This document shows, one piece after another, positions 1 through 7,334 of a stretch of DNA of 8,291 bases (its first letter is position 1; every line of letters begins with the position of its first letter). The translations under genes and the position numbers were made by a program. The stretch is from an uncultured Bacteroidota bacterium. Lineage in GTDB: Bacteria; Bacteroidota; Bacteroidia; NS11-12g; UBA955. The DNA lies in NCBI GenBank assembly GCA_903953615.1, contig CAJBKH010000287.1, forward strand, positions 1 to 8,291, in the 5' to 3' direction. The notes under the pieces were generated by a model that did no database searches, had not been told where the DNA came from, and worked only from the letters and a program-made list of their open reading frames with translations.

Positions 1-35
1 GAAGGTAATTTATAATATCCGTAGTAAATTTATTA

Positions 36-72
36 AATAAGAATGGCAACCCATTGGGTTGCCATTCTTATT
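36..72. terminator. Bidirectional intrinsic terminator downstream of lon
   Basis: A perfect 18-base inverted repeat (arms 36-53 and 55-72) is centred on position 54. Folded RNA would leave a small loop by opening the central pairs. The lower end of the stem is A/T-rich and the upper part carries the GC pairs. On the plus strand it is followed by a run of seven T at 74-80, the classic form of an intrinsic terminator, so it best fits a plus-strand gene left of the window. On the minus strand it lies 24 bases beyond the lon stop codon and is followed by a T/A-rich stretch without a clean T run, so it can also end lon transcription. Between two convergent genes a shared terminator is the natural reading. 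Confidence 0.85.
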
Positions 73-95
73 ATTTTTTTGCAAAAATTAAGTGA

Positions 96-2567
96 TTAAT
101 TTTTTTCCTCTTTCAAGATTTCCATGTTCAACGGCTTTGCAACCTTCTCGTCCATTAATGCTAAATCTAAGACTTCTAGCATTCTGCCTACATAATGAAA
201 CTTAACACCTTTAAGATATTGTTGCGGAATATCTTCTACATCTTTTTGATTCTCATGGCACATGATAATTTCTGTAATGCCAGCTCTTTTAGCTGCCAAT
301 ATTTTTTCTTTAATGCCACCAACTGGCAATACCCGTCCTCTTAAGGTTATCTCGCCAGTCATGGCCAAGAAAGGTTTTACTTTGCGTTGGGTATACAATG
401 AGGCCAATGAAGTTAAAATGGTAATACCAGCACTTGGACCGTCTTTAGGAATGGCACCTGCTGGGAAGTGAATATGCGCATCCCATTGATTGAATACTTT
501 ATAATCGATATTCAAATAATCGGCATTGGCTTTTAAGAAGGTCATTGCAGTCGTTGCACTCTCTTTCATTACATCTCCCAATTTACCAGTTAATATCATA
601 CCGCCTTTTCCGCGGGTCAATGTGCTTTCTACGAATAATATACTACCACCTACAGGACTCCATGCTAAACCAGTTACCACCCCTGCTGTTTCATTGTCTT
701 GGTAAATTTCTTTGTCCATCTTTTCGGCACCTAAGATTTTTTGCATTTCTTCGATGGTCATGCTTACTTCCATGTTTTCATCAGAGGCAATTTTCATTGC
801 TTTATGACGCACCAATGAAGCAATTTTCTTTTCAAGATTTCTAACACCACTCTCACGTGTATACTCTTCAATCACACTCTCTAAAACACGATCACTTAAT
901 TTAAATTGATTGGTTTTTACACCATGCATGGTGCGCTGTTTCGGAATCAAATACTTTTGAGCTATTTGAATTTTTTCTTCAACTGTATAACCACTCAATT
1001 CGATGATTTCCATTCTATCTAGCAAAGCTGGTTGAATGGTATCTAGAGAATTCGCTGTCGCAATGAACATTACTTTGCTTAAGTCATAGTCTAATTCCAA
1101 ATAGTTGTCGTGGAATGTGGTGTTTTGTTCTGGATCCAATACCTCCAACAAAGCAGAAGAAGGATCGCCTCTAAAATCATTGCCCACTTTATCAATTTCA
1201 TCTAATACAAAAACGGGATTACCCGATTTTACTTTCTTTAAATTTTGAATAATTCGGCCTGGCATGGCTCCGATGTATGTTTTTCTATGTCCACGGATCT
1301 CCGCCTCATCATGCAAGCCACCTAACGATACGCGCACATATTTACGTCCCAATGCCTTTGCAATACTGCGACCTAATGATGTTTTACCGACACCTGGAGG
1401 GCCATAAAGACAAATAATAGGACTTTTTAAATCACCCTTTAATTTAATAACTGCAAGGTATTCAAGAATTCTTTGCTTTACTTTTTCTAAACCAAAATGG
1501 TCGGCATCTAAAACCTTTTGAGCTTTTTTTAAATCAAGATTATCTTTTGTGTATTCGCCCCATGGTAAATCCAATAAAGTTTGCGCATAATTTAAACTCA
1601 CAGAATAATCCGGACTAGCAGGATTAATGCGCATTAATTTATCAAGCTCTTTATTGAAGGCAGTAAGTATTTCTTTTGACCATTTTTTCTTTTTACCGCG
1701 GTCTCTCAGATTTTCAATTTCCTTATCAGGACTATCCTGCCCTAATTCTTCTTGAATGGCACGAATTTGTTGGTGTAGGAAATACTCTTTTTGTTGTTTA
1801 TCTAAATCAATTTTTACCTTGCTTTGAATTTGGTCTTTCAATTGCAACATTTGATTTTCTTTGAACAAATGTTCGAAGACCAAATTGGCCCGGTCTTTTA
1901 GTGTCTCGGCATTTAAAATAACTTGTTTATCCTCAACAGAAATATTGAGATTGGATGCAATAAAGCTCACCAAAAAATTATCGCTGTCAATGTTCTTCAA
2001 GGCGAAACTAGCTTCACTTGGAATATTAGGCGACAATTGTATGTTCTCTGTGGCAGTATCTCTGATATTGCTCATCAGAGCCTTCAATTCTTTGTCGCTT
2101 TTTACATCAACTATTTCGATGGGTGTAACTTTAGCACGCAAATAAGGCTCATTGCTTATTTCTTCGCCCAATTTAATTTTTCTTTTACCTTGAATGATAA
2201 CGGTGGTATTACCATCTGGCATTCTCAAAATTTTAATAATTTGAGCCATTGTACCAATGGTATAGAGGTCTTTTAATTCCGGTTCTTCAGTATTCGGGTT
2301 GATTTGAGAAAACACACCAATTATTTTATCGCCTTTGTTGGCATCCTTAATTAACTTAATGGACTTATCTCTGCCAACTGTAATTGGAAATACGACACCT
2401 GGAAATAAAACAGTGTTTCTAATCGGTAAAATTGGCAGACTTTCGGGTACTACTTGTTTATTGCTTTCATTTTCTTCTTGTTGAGAAAATAGTGGAAATA
2501 GGTCTCCTCCTTCGGCATCGTCACCCTCTATTCTACCGCCAAAAAGCGAGTTCTTAGTAAATTGCAT
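96..2567 (-). CDS. lon: ATP-dependent protease Lon (endopeptidase La)
   Basis: Cytoplasmic AAA+ serine protease that unfolds and degrades damaged and some regulatory proteins. Numbered from the ATG at 2567, the 823 residues hold the N-terminal substrate-binding domain (about 44-240, opening LPILPIRNTVLFPG), a coiled-coil linker (about 240-290), the AAA+ module with Walker A GPPGVGKT (389-396), Walker B LDEID (455-459) and sensor-1 Asn506, and the C-terminal protease domain with catalytic Ser712 in PKDGPSAG and Lys755 in GGIKEK. All key residues are present and the length is normal, so it should be active. The frame extends to a TTG at 2591, but the ATG is preferred: a promoter-like box at 2601-2608 would leave the TTG almost no leader, and the eight extra residues (many Tyr/Asn) do not look like a Lon start. 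It diverges from the ABC exporter gene. No CIRCE heat-shock operator was seen upstream. Confidence 0.98.
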   Translation of the reverse strand: MQFTKNSLFGGRIEGDDAEGGDLFPLFSQQEENESNKQVVPESLPILPIRNTVLFPGVVFPITVGRDKSIKLIKDANKGDKIIGVFSQINPNTEEPELKDLYTIGTMAQIIKILRMPDGNTTVIIQGKRKIKLGEEISNEPYLRAKVTPIEIVDVKSDKELKALMSNIRDTATENIQLSPNIPSEASFALKNIDSDNFLVSFIASNLNISVEDKQVILNAETLKDRANLVFEHLFKENQMLQLKDQIQSKVKIDLDKQQKEYFLHQQIRAIQEELGQDSPDKEIENLRDRGKKKKWSKEILTAFNKELDKLMRINPASPDYSVSLNYAQTLLDLPWGEYTKDNLDLKKAQKVLDADHFGLEKVKQRILEYLAVIKLKGDLKSPIICLYGPPGVGKTSLGRSIAKALGRKYVRVSLGGLHDEAEIRGHRKTYIGAMPGRIIQNLKKVKSGNPVFVLDEIDKVGNDFRGDPSSALLEVLDPEQNTTFHDNYLELDYDLSKVMFIATANSLDTIQPALLDRMEIIELSGYTVEEKIQIAQKYLIPKQRTMHGVKTNQFKLSDRVLESVIEEYTRESGVRNLEKKIASLVRHKAMKIASDENMEVSMTIEEMQKILGAEKMDKEIYQDNETAGVVTGLAWSPVGGSILFVESTLTRGKGGMILTGKLGDVMKESATTAMTFLKANADYLNIDYKVFNQWDAHIHFPAGAIPKDGPSAGITILTSLASLYTQRKVKPFLAMTGEITLRGRVLPVGGIKEKILAAKRAGITEIIMCHENQKDVEDIPQQYLKGVKFHYVGRMLEVLDLALMDEKVAKPLNMEILKEEKN

Positions 2568-2600
2568 ATAATTGTAATAGTATATTTTCAATACTTATGC

Positions 2601-2608
2601 CAAAGGTA
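2601..2608 (-). promoter_or_regulatory. Putative lon promoter, -7 box
   Basis: Read on the minus strand this is TACCTTTG, an exact match to the Bacteroidetes -7 consensus TAnnTTTG. Transcription would begin about 4-7 bases downstream, near 2594-2597, giving a leader of roughly 27-30 bases to the lon ATG at 2567. No TTG is found at the expected -33 distance; that region is the A/T palindrome TTAAATTTAA (2620-2629). The box and its position are seen; function is inferred. Confidence 0.5.
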
Positions 2609-2691
2609 CAGAATGTCACTTAAATTTAAATTATTTTCGTTAATTGATATCGTAAATGATATGATTTTATCTAAGAATTAAAATGTTGAGA

Positions 2692-2724
2692 TTGATTAAT
2701 TGAAGTTTTTAAATTCTATTTTCG
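2692..2724 (+). promoter_or_regulatory. Putative promoter of the ABC exporter gene
   Basis: TATTTTCG at 2717-2724 matches the Bacteroidetes -7 box TAnnTTTG at all but one position, and a TTG at 2692-2694 lies 22 bases upstream, near the usual -33 spacing. Transcription would start around 2729-2731, leaving a leader of only about 10 bases before the ATG at 2741. It shares the 2568-2740 spacer with the divergent lon promoter. Confidence 0.4.
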
Positions 2725-2740
2725 CAGCTGGCTTTCCAAA

Positions 2741-4495
2741 ATGACGCAATCGAACCCTACCAATAAAAAATTTCAGTTTTCAATACTAAAAAAGGTTTTA
2801 AATCTTACGACAGATTTCAAACAGAAAATATGGATTGCAATAAGCACTACTATATTGCTTGCATTGCTTTCTCCGATGCGTCCATGGCTGATAGAAATGG
2901 CGATTAATAAATATGCTGGCAATGGCGATTTAAATGGACTTACTATTATCTGTTTATGGATACTTTTACTAATTTTTTTGAGTGGCATACTTCAGTTTTT
3001 TAATGAGTACATTACAGGCTGGATTGCGCAACAAGTTGTAAAAAAATTGCGATTAAAAGTCTTTAGTCATTTGATAAATAGCAGACTTAGTTTTCATGAT
3101 AAAACGCCCGTTGGCACAATGGTTACCAGGGCGGTAACAGATATAGAGACCTTAGCAGAATTATTCGCAGAAGGATTGATAACCATTATTGGTGATATCT
3201 TACAGATTATCACAATAACTATCTTTATGTTGGTTATCGATTGGCAATTAACCTTGGTTGCCTTGAGTGTTTTGCCACTTTTATTTTATGCATCGCATTT
3301 GTTTCGCATTAAAATTAAAGGCGCTTTTGAAGATGTAAGAACGGCTGTAGCTAAGCTCAATACTTTCGTGCAAGAGCACATTACAGGTATGCAGTTGGTT
3401 CAGATATTTAATCAAGAGAAATCGGTCTCTGAAAGCTTTGATAAGATCAATAGTGAACACTACAAGGCCAATGATAGAAGTGTCTTGTATTACTCCGTCT
3501 TTTTTCCTGTTATAGAGGTTATAACCTCTATCTCTCTTGGCTTATTGGTTTGGTGGGGAACCCGAAAAATAGTTGGTGAACAATTGTTTGATTTTGGAAC
3601 CATCACGGCTTTTATTTTATACATCAACATGTTTTTTCGCCCTATACGAGTATTGGCCGACCGTTTCAATAATATACAAATGGGCATTGTTGCTGCAGAG
3701 CGTATATTCAAATTATTAGAAAACGATACCTTAGAAAAAGACCAAGGTACGCTTACTAAAAAACTTGATGGCCATATTGCCTTTGAAAATGTTTGGTTTG
3801 CCTACAATGAAGAAGCTTATGTATTGAAAGATGTAAGCTTTAAAATTGAACCAGGACAAATGCTTGCCATTGTTGGTGCCACTGGTGCTGGTAAGTCATC
3901 AATCATTAATATATTAAGTCGCCTTTACACCATTAATAAAGGACAAATTAAAATTGATGGCGTATCGCAGTTCGACTTTGAATTGCATTTTTTAAGGCGT
4001 CAAATGGCAGTGGTTTTACAAGATGTGTTTTTATTTAGTGGAAGCATTATAGATAACATACGCTTGTATCAAGAAGAAATTACAGAAGCCATGATCATAG
4101 AAGCTGCCGAAAAAATTGGTGCCAATTATTTTATTGAACAATTGCCAGGGCAATACCATTACCATGTGATGGAACGTGGTAACACTTTATCATTAGGTCA
4201 AAGGCAATTAATTTCATTTATACGTGCCATGGTTTTCAATCCTTCGGTTTTAATACTCGATGAGGCCACTTCATCAGTTGATACCGAAACGGAATTGATT
4301 ATACAAAAGGCTACCTTAGAATTATTAAAGGGAAAAACTAGTATCGTTATAGCTCACCGATTATCTACAATAAAACATGCCGACAATATATTGGTAATGG
4401 ATAAAGGTGAAATTATTGAACAAGGAAATCACAGTTCCTTGCTCGAGAAGAATGGTTATTACAAGGAATTAATTGTTTCATCATTGCACGAATGA
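2741..4495 (+). CDS. ABC-type exporter half-transporter, fused TMD-NBD (multidrug/lipid export family)
   Basis: Inner-membrane ATP-driven exporter of 584 residues, working as a dimer (most simply a homodimer, since no partner gene is adjacent). The N-terminal part is a type IV (MsbA/Sav1866-like) transmembrane domain with about six hydrophobic spans near residues 29-47, 66-86, 143-166, 168-186, 250-271 and 285-300. The C-terminal nucleotide-binding domain has Walker A GATGAGKS (379-386), Q-loop Gln427, signature LSLGQ (483-487), Walker B LILDE with catalytic Glu508, D-loop SSVD (511-514) and H-loop His539. All catalytic residues are present. The signature has Leu in place of the first Gly of LSGGQ, a tolerated change in this group. 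The ATG at 2741 fits the length and the promoter. The substrate cannot be read from sequence; drugs, lipids or peptides are all possible. TrpS follows 43 bases downstream. Confidence 0.93.
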   Translation: MTQSNPTNKKFQFSILKKVLNLTTDFKQKIWIAISTTILLALLSPMRPWLIEMAINKYAGNGDLNGLTIICLWILLLIFLSGILQFFNEYITGWIAQQVVKKLRLKVFSHLINSRLSFHDKTPVGTMVTRAVTDIETLAELFAEGLITIIGDILQIITITIFMLVIDWQLTLVALSVLPLLFYASHLFRIKIKGAFEDVRTAVAKLNTFVQEHITGMQLVQIFNQEKSVSESFDKINSEHYKANDRSVLYYSVFFPVIEVITSISLGLLVWWGTRKIVGEQLFDFGTITAFILYINMFFRPIRVLADRFNNIQMGIVAAERIFKLLENDTLEKDQGTLTKKLDGHIAFENVWFAYNEEAYVLKDVSFKIEPGQMLAIVGATGAGKSSIINILSRLYTINKGQIKIDGVSQFDFELHFLRRQMAVVLQDVFLFSGSIIDNIRLYQEEITEAMIIEAAEKIGANYFIEQLPGQYHYHVMERGNTLSLGQRQLISFIRAMVFNPSVLILDEATSSVDTETELIIQKATLELLKGKTSIVIAHRLSTIKHADNILVMDKGEIIEQGNHSSLLEKNGYYKELIVSSLHE

Positions 4496-4514
4496 AACGG
4501 AAAACATACTTTTG
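4484..4514 (+). promoter_or_regulatory. Putative trpS promoter overlapping the end of the ABC exporter gene
   Basis: TACTTTTG at 4507-4514 is an exact match to the -7 box TAnnTTTG, with a TTG at 4484-4486 exactly 20 bases upstream, the best-formed promoter of the window. The -33 TTG lies inside the last codons of the exporter gene. Transcription would begin near 4518-4521, giving a leader of about 20 bases to the ATG at 4539. The leader is too short for a T-box or leader-peptide attenuator. Confidence 0.6.
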
Positions 4515-4538
4515 CATAACGGTAAAAATAGAAGAAAA

Positions 4539-5543
4539 ATGGAAACAGTAGTAAGTGGGATAAGACCAACAGGTAAATTGCATCTTGGCAATTACTTTGG
4601 TGCAGTGAAGAATTTTTTAAGAATGCAGAATGAATTTAAGTGCTATTTTTTCATTGCCGATTACCATTCTTTAACGACCCATCCTACCCCAGCAGATTTA
4701 CATCAATCGGTTAAACGCGTTTTAGCAGAATACATTGCCTTGGGCTTAGATACTGAAAAATGTGCGCTGTATTTACAAAGCGATTTACCTGAAACGACCG
4801 AGCTTTACATGTTTCTGAACATGAATGCGTATAAAGGTGAACTTGAAAGGGTGACTTCTTTCAAAGAAAAAGCCCGCAGTCAACCAGATAACGTAAATGC
4901 TGGCTTGTTAACCTATCCTGTTTTAATGGCTGCAGATATACTATTGCATAAAGGCGCTAAAGTACCCGTTGGCAAAGACCAAGAGCAACACCTTGAAATG
5001 GCGCGCACCTTTGCGAACCGTTTTAATAGACTCTATAATGTCGACTATTTTCCGGAACCACAAGCCTTTAATTACAATGAAAATTTGGTAAAAATCCCTG
5101 GCTTAACAGGTGGCGGAAAAATGAGTAAAAGTGCTGGCGAATTTGATAATATCTACATGGGTGATGATGCAGACATATTGCGCAAAAAAATAATGAAAGC
5201 GGTAACAAGTGTTGTAGATCAACCTTCTGAGATTGGTTCTGCGAAACCAGCAGCTGTTCAAAACCTATTTGATTTAATGAAACTCGTTACCGATCAAACC
5301 ATCATCGATCAATTTGAAAGCAGTTATTACGATGGGAACATTCGATTTGGCGATATGAAAAAACAATTGGCCGATGATATGGAATTATTCATTGCACCTT
5401 TCCGTGAGCGCATTGAATCGACTATCAACGATGATTCATTTTTAAGCAAGGTTGCGAAACAAGGCGTTGAAAAAGCGCAAGAAAGTTCTTTAAAAACCAT
5501 TCGCGAGGTAAGAGAAATCATTGGTTTCAGAAAGTTTTACTAA
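4539..5543 (+). CDS. trpS: Tryptophanyl-tRNA synthetase
   Basis: Class I aminoacyl-tRNA synthetase that activates tryptophan with ATP and charges tRNA-Trp in the cytoplasm (EC 6.1.1.2). The 334-residue product has the usual bacterial TrpRS length. The N-terminal SGIRPTGKLHLGN carries the class I HIGH-type motif as HLGN (15-18). The substrate pocket segment YPVLMAADIL (126-135) includes Asp133, the expected tryptophan-binding Asp, followed by VGKDQ (144-148). The KMSKS loop is intact at 194-198 after a GGG. The reading frame extends upstream to a TTG at 4473 that would overlap the exporter gene, but the ATG at 4539 is chosen: the protein then begins METVVSGIRPTG as TrpRS proteins do, and a strong promoter match ends at 4514, downstream of the TTG. 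Probably the only TrpRS and essential, though that cannot be judged from one window. Confidence 0.97.
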   Translation: METVVSGIRPTGKLHLGNYFGAVKNFLRMQNEFKCYFFIADYHSLTTHPTPADLHQSVKRVLAEYIALGLDTEKCALYLQSDLPETTELYMFLNMNAYKGELERVTSFKEKARSQPDNVNAGLLTYPVLMAADILLHKGAKVPVGKDQEQHLEMARTFANRFNRLYNVDYFPEPQAFNYNENLVKIPGLTGGGKMSKSAGEFDNIYMGDDADILRKKIMKAVTSVVDQPSEIGSAKPAAVQNLFDLMKLVTDQTIIDQFESSYYDGNIRFGDMKKQLADDMELFIAPFRERIESTINDDSFLSKVAKQGVEKAQESSLKTIREVREIIGFRKFY

Positions 5544-5636
5544 AGTTTTAACGTTTCTTAAATCTGTTAATTAAATTAAATTGATTTAGATTTCCACAAT
5601 TTTGATTTAAAAATAAATATTTAAGAATAAAACCAA

Positions 5637-5644
5637 TAAGTTTG
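5637..5644 (+). promoter_or_regulatory. Putative promoter -7 box of the deoxynucleoside kinase gene
   Basis: TAAGTTTG exactly matches the TAnnTTTG consensus. No TTG is present at the -33 spacing; the surrounding sequence is A/T-rich. Predicted transcription start is about 5648-5651, at or right before the first ATG (5652), which implies either a leaderless message or use of the second ATG at 5676. Confidence 0.5.
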
Positions 5645-5651
5645 CAATATA

Positions 5652-6290
5652 ATGGCCAAGACACAAAATAAGGCAATGCATATAGCCGTAGCAGGTAACA
5701 TAGGGAGTGGTAAAACCACCCTAACCAATATGCTTGCTAAGCATTACAATTGGGAAGTTCAGTTAGAGGATATGGACGACAATCCATACATCAGCGATTT
5801 TTATGAAGATATGCAGCGTTGGAGTTTCAACCTTCAGGTTTATTTCTTAAACGTGCGTTTTAATAACATCCGTAAAATTAGAGAGAGTAACAAAACTGTT
5901 ATTCAAGATAGAACCATCTATGAAGATGCTTGTATTTTTGCTCCCAATTTGCATGCCATGGGCTTAATGAGTACAAGAGATTTTGACAATTATATTTCTT
6001 TGTACAATTCTTTAAATAGCATGATACAGCCACCAGATTTATTAATTTATTTGCGTGGTTCAATTCCTACACTTGTTAAACAAATACAACAACGTGGCAG
6101 AGATTATGAGGACAGTATCAGACTTGATTATTTGAAAAGATTGAACGAACGTTATGAGGCTTGGATTTCGACTTACAAAACTGGTAAATTAATTATTTTA
6201 GATATTGATGAATTAGATTTTGAAAGTGATAGTACCGATGCCAACTTCGTGATCAATAAAATTGAAGCTGAGTTAAACGGTTTATTTTAA
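5652..6290 (+). CDS. Deoxynucleoside kinase (dNK family)
   Basis: Cytoplasmic salvage enzyme that transfers a phosphate from ATP to the 5'-hydroxyl of a deoxynucleoside. The 212 residues form a P-loop kinase: Walker A GNIGSGKT at 15-22, likely catalytic base Glu39 in QLEDMDDNPY, the substrate-binding stretch WSFNLQVYFL (57-66) with Gln62, the DRT motif (86-88, counterpart of ERS/DRS), and an Arg-rich lid QQRGRDYE (146-153). This matches the dCK/dGK/Drosophila dNK family (Pfam dNK, PF01712). Base preference (dA, dG, dC or T) cannot be fixed by eye. Two starts are possible: the ATG at 5652, or Met9 at 5676, where the protein would begin MHIAVAGNIG, the usual opening of Bacteroidetes homologues as I recall them (about 204 residues). 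The longer form is listed; the shorter is a real alternative. The beta-lactamase gene starts 40 bases downstream and may be co-transcribed. Confidence 0.93.
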   Translation: MAKTQNKAMHIAVAGNIGSGKTTLTNMLAKHYNWEVQLEDMDDNPYISDFYEDMQRWSFNLQVYFLNVRFNNIRKIRESNKTVIQDRTIYEDACIFAPNLHAMGLMSTRDFDNYISLYNSLNSMIQPPDLLIYLRGSIPTLVKQIQQRGRDYEDSIRLDYLKRLNERYEAWISTYKTGKLIILDIDELDFESDSTDANFVINKIEAELNGLF

Positions 6291-6330
6291 AACAAGCTTA
6301 TCCATCAGCGCACTTTAGCCTATTAATACG

Positions 6331-7236
6331 ATGCGGTTAATTTGTTTACTTCTCAGTTTTTCTATTTTTATTTATAAATCTTCTGGTCAAAATTATGACA
6401 CGACCATTGCTAAGAATGCCTTAGTTGACGCATTTCTTAACATTATTTCTAAATACAAAGCAAATGTTGGTATTTCTGTTATCTCAATTGAAGACGGTTC
6501 AACGACCTCAATAGGCAACAATCATCACTACCCTATGCAAAGTGTTTACAAATTACCTTTGGCAATGGCAGTGCTAAAAAAAGTTGACGAAGGCAAATTA
6601 AAACTTGATCAAATGGTATTTGTAAAAAAATCTGAATTACACAATACTTGGAGTCCTTTAAAAGATAAATATCCAGAAGGCAATGTTAATATAAGCATTG
6701 CTGAACTTTTAAGCTATACGATTTCGCGCAGTGATAATAACACTTGCGACATTCTATTTAAGCTGGTGGGCGGACCAAAAGCTGTCAATGACTATATTCA
6801 CTCAATTGGCATTAAGCATATTGCTATAACAGCTACTGAGTACCAAATGTCAAAAAAATGGACCATTCAGTATCAAAACAACACTACGCCCTATGCCATG
6901 GCAGAACTATTGGCTGGATGGTATCAAAATAAATTCCTTTCTGATTCAAGCACCCAATTTTTGAACCGCATCATGGTTGAAAATTATACCAGTGCCAAAA
7001 GATTAAAGGGATTGCTGCCTGATAGTATCGTTGTGGCCCATAAAACGGGCACATCTGGAACGAATGATAAAGGCATTAGCGCAGGTACAAATGATGTTGG
7101 CATCATAAGTTTACCAAATGGAAAACACCTTGCAATTGCTGTTTTTGTGTCTGATAGCACCGAAAATCATGACACCAATGAGAGCATCATTGCACAAATT
7201 GCACTAGCTGCCTACCGTTTTTACTACTCAAAGTAA
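6331..7236 (+). CDS. Class A beta-lactamase, subclass A2 (PER/CfxA/VEB-like)
   Basis: Periplasmic serine enzyme that hydrolyses the beta-lactam ring through an acyl-enzyme. The 301 residues begin with a signal peptide: hydrophobic core at about 3-15, likely cut near residue 20 after SSGQ. Active-site motifs are complete: SVYK (71-74, nucleophile Ser71 and Lys74), SDN (134-136), Glu170 in ATEYQM as the deacylation base (Ambler 166), and KTG (238-240). Several details fit subclass A2 rather than TEM-like enzymes: the MQSVYKL context, SDNxxCD with Asp140, the TE-x-x-M omega loop followed by QYQN, and AHKTGTSG then TNDVGI. Ambler position 170 is Ser (residue 174), not the usual Asn. No insertion sequence, integron or regulator lies next to it, so it looks like a resident gene. 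Its spectrum cannot be read from sequence; A2 members often hydrolyse cephalosporins. A D-Ala-D-Ala peptidase role is unlikely given Glu170. Confidence 0.93.
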   Translation: MRLICLLLSFSIFIYKSSGQNYDTTIAKNALVDAFLNIISKYKANVGISVISIEDGSTTSIGNNHHYPMQSVYKLPLAMAVLKKVDEGKLKLDQMVFVKKSELHNTWSPLKDKYPEGNVNISIAELLSYTISRSDNNTCDILFKLVGGPKAVNDYIHSIGIKHIAITATEYQMSKKWTIQYQNNTTPYAMAELLAGWYQNKFLSDSSTQFLNRIMVENYTSAKRLKGLLPDSIVVAHKTGTSGTNDKGISAGTNDVGIISLPNGKHLAIAVFVSDSTENHDTNESIIAQIALAAYRFYYSK

Positions 7237-7334
7237 AACAACAAAATTTGTCACATGTAAGTCCTAAACCATAGGCCCAAGATGTTTAATAAATTTCTTA
7301 TAAAATTAATTTTAAAATAGTGGTGAATTGGTTA

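Noticed and set aside
1861..2276. Open frames on the plus strand inside lon (also near 262-844 and 1676-1864)
   Set aside because: They are antisense to a fully conserved Lon reading frame and show no recognisable domain or separate promoter; they are shadows of lon.
2620..2662. Palindrome TTAAATTTAA (2620-2629) and direct repeat TGATAT (2645-2650, 2657-2662) in the lon/exporter spacer
   Set aside because: Both are short and A/T-only or nearly so; such matches are expected by chance in this composition. No known operator, including CIRCE, is matched.
5559..5588. Possible terminator after trpS (TAAATC and GATTTA, 18-base loop)
   Set aside because: The stem is only six A/T-rich pairs with a long loop and no following T run; not convincing as an intrinsic terminator.
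6291..6330. A separate promoter for the beta-lactamase gene (CACTTTAG-like box)
   Set aside because: It differs from TAnnTTTG at two positions and has no good -33 element; co-transcription with the kinase is at least as likely.
7237..7334. Spacer after the beta-lactamase gene searched for a terminator or small RNA
   Set aside because: Only a 4-base stem (CCTA 7263-7266, TAGG 7272-7275) and short A/T palindromes are seen, none with a T tract.
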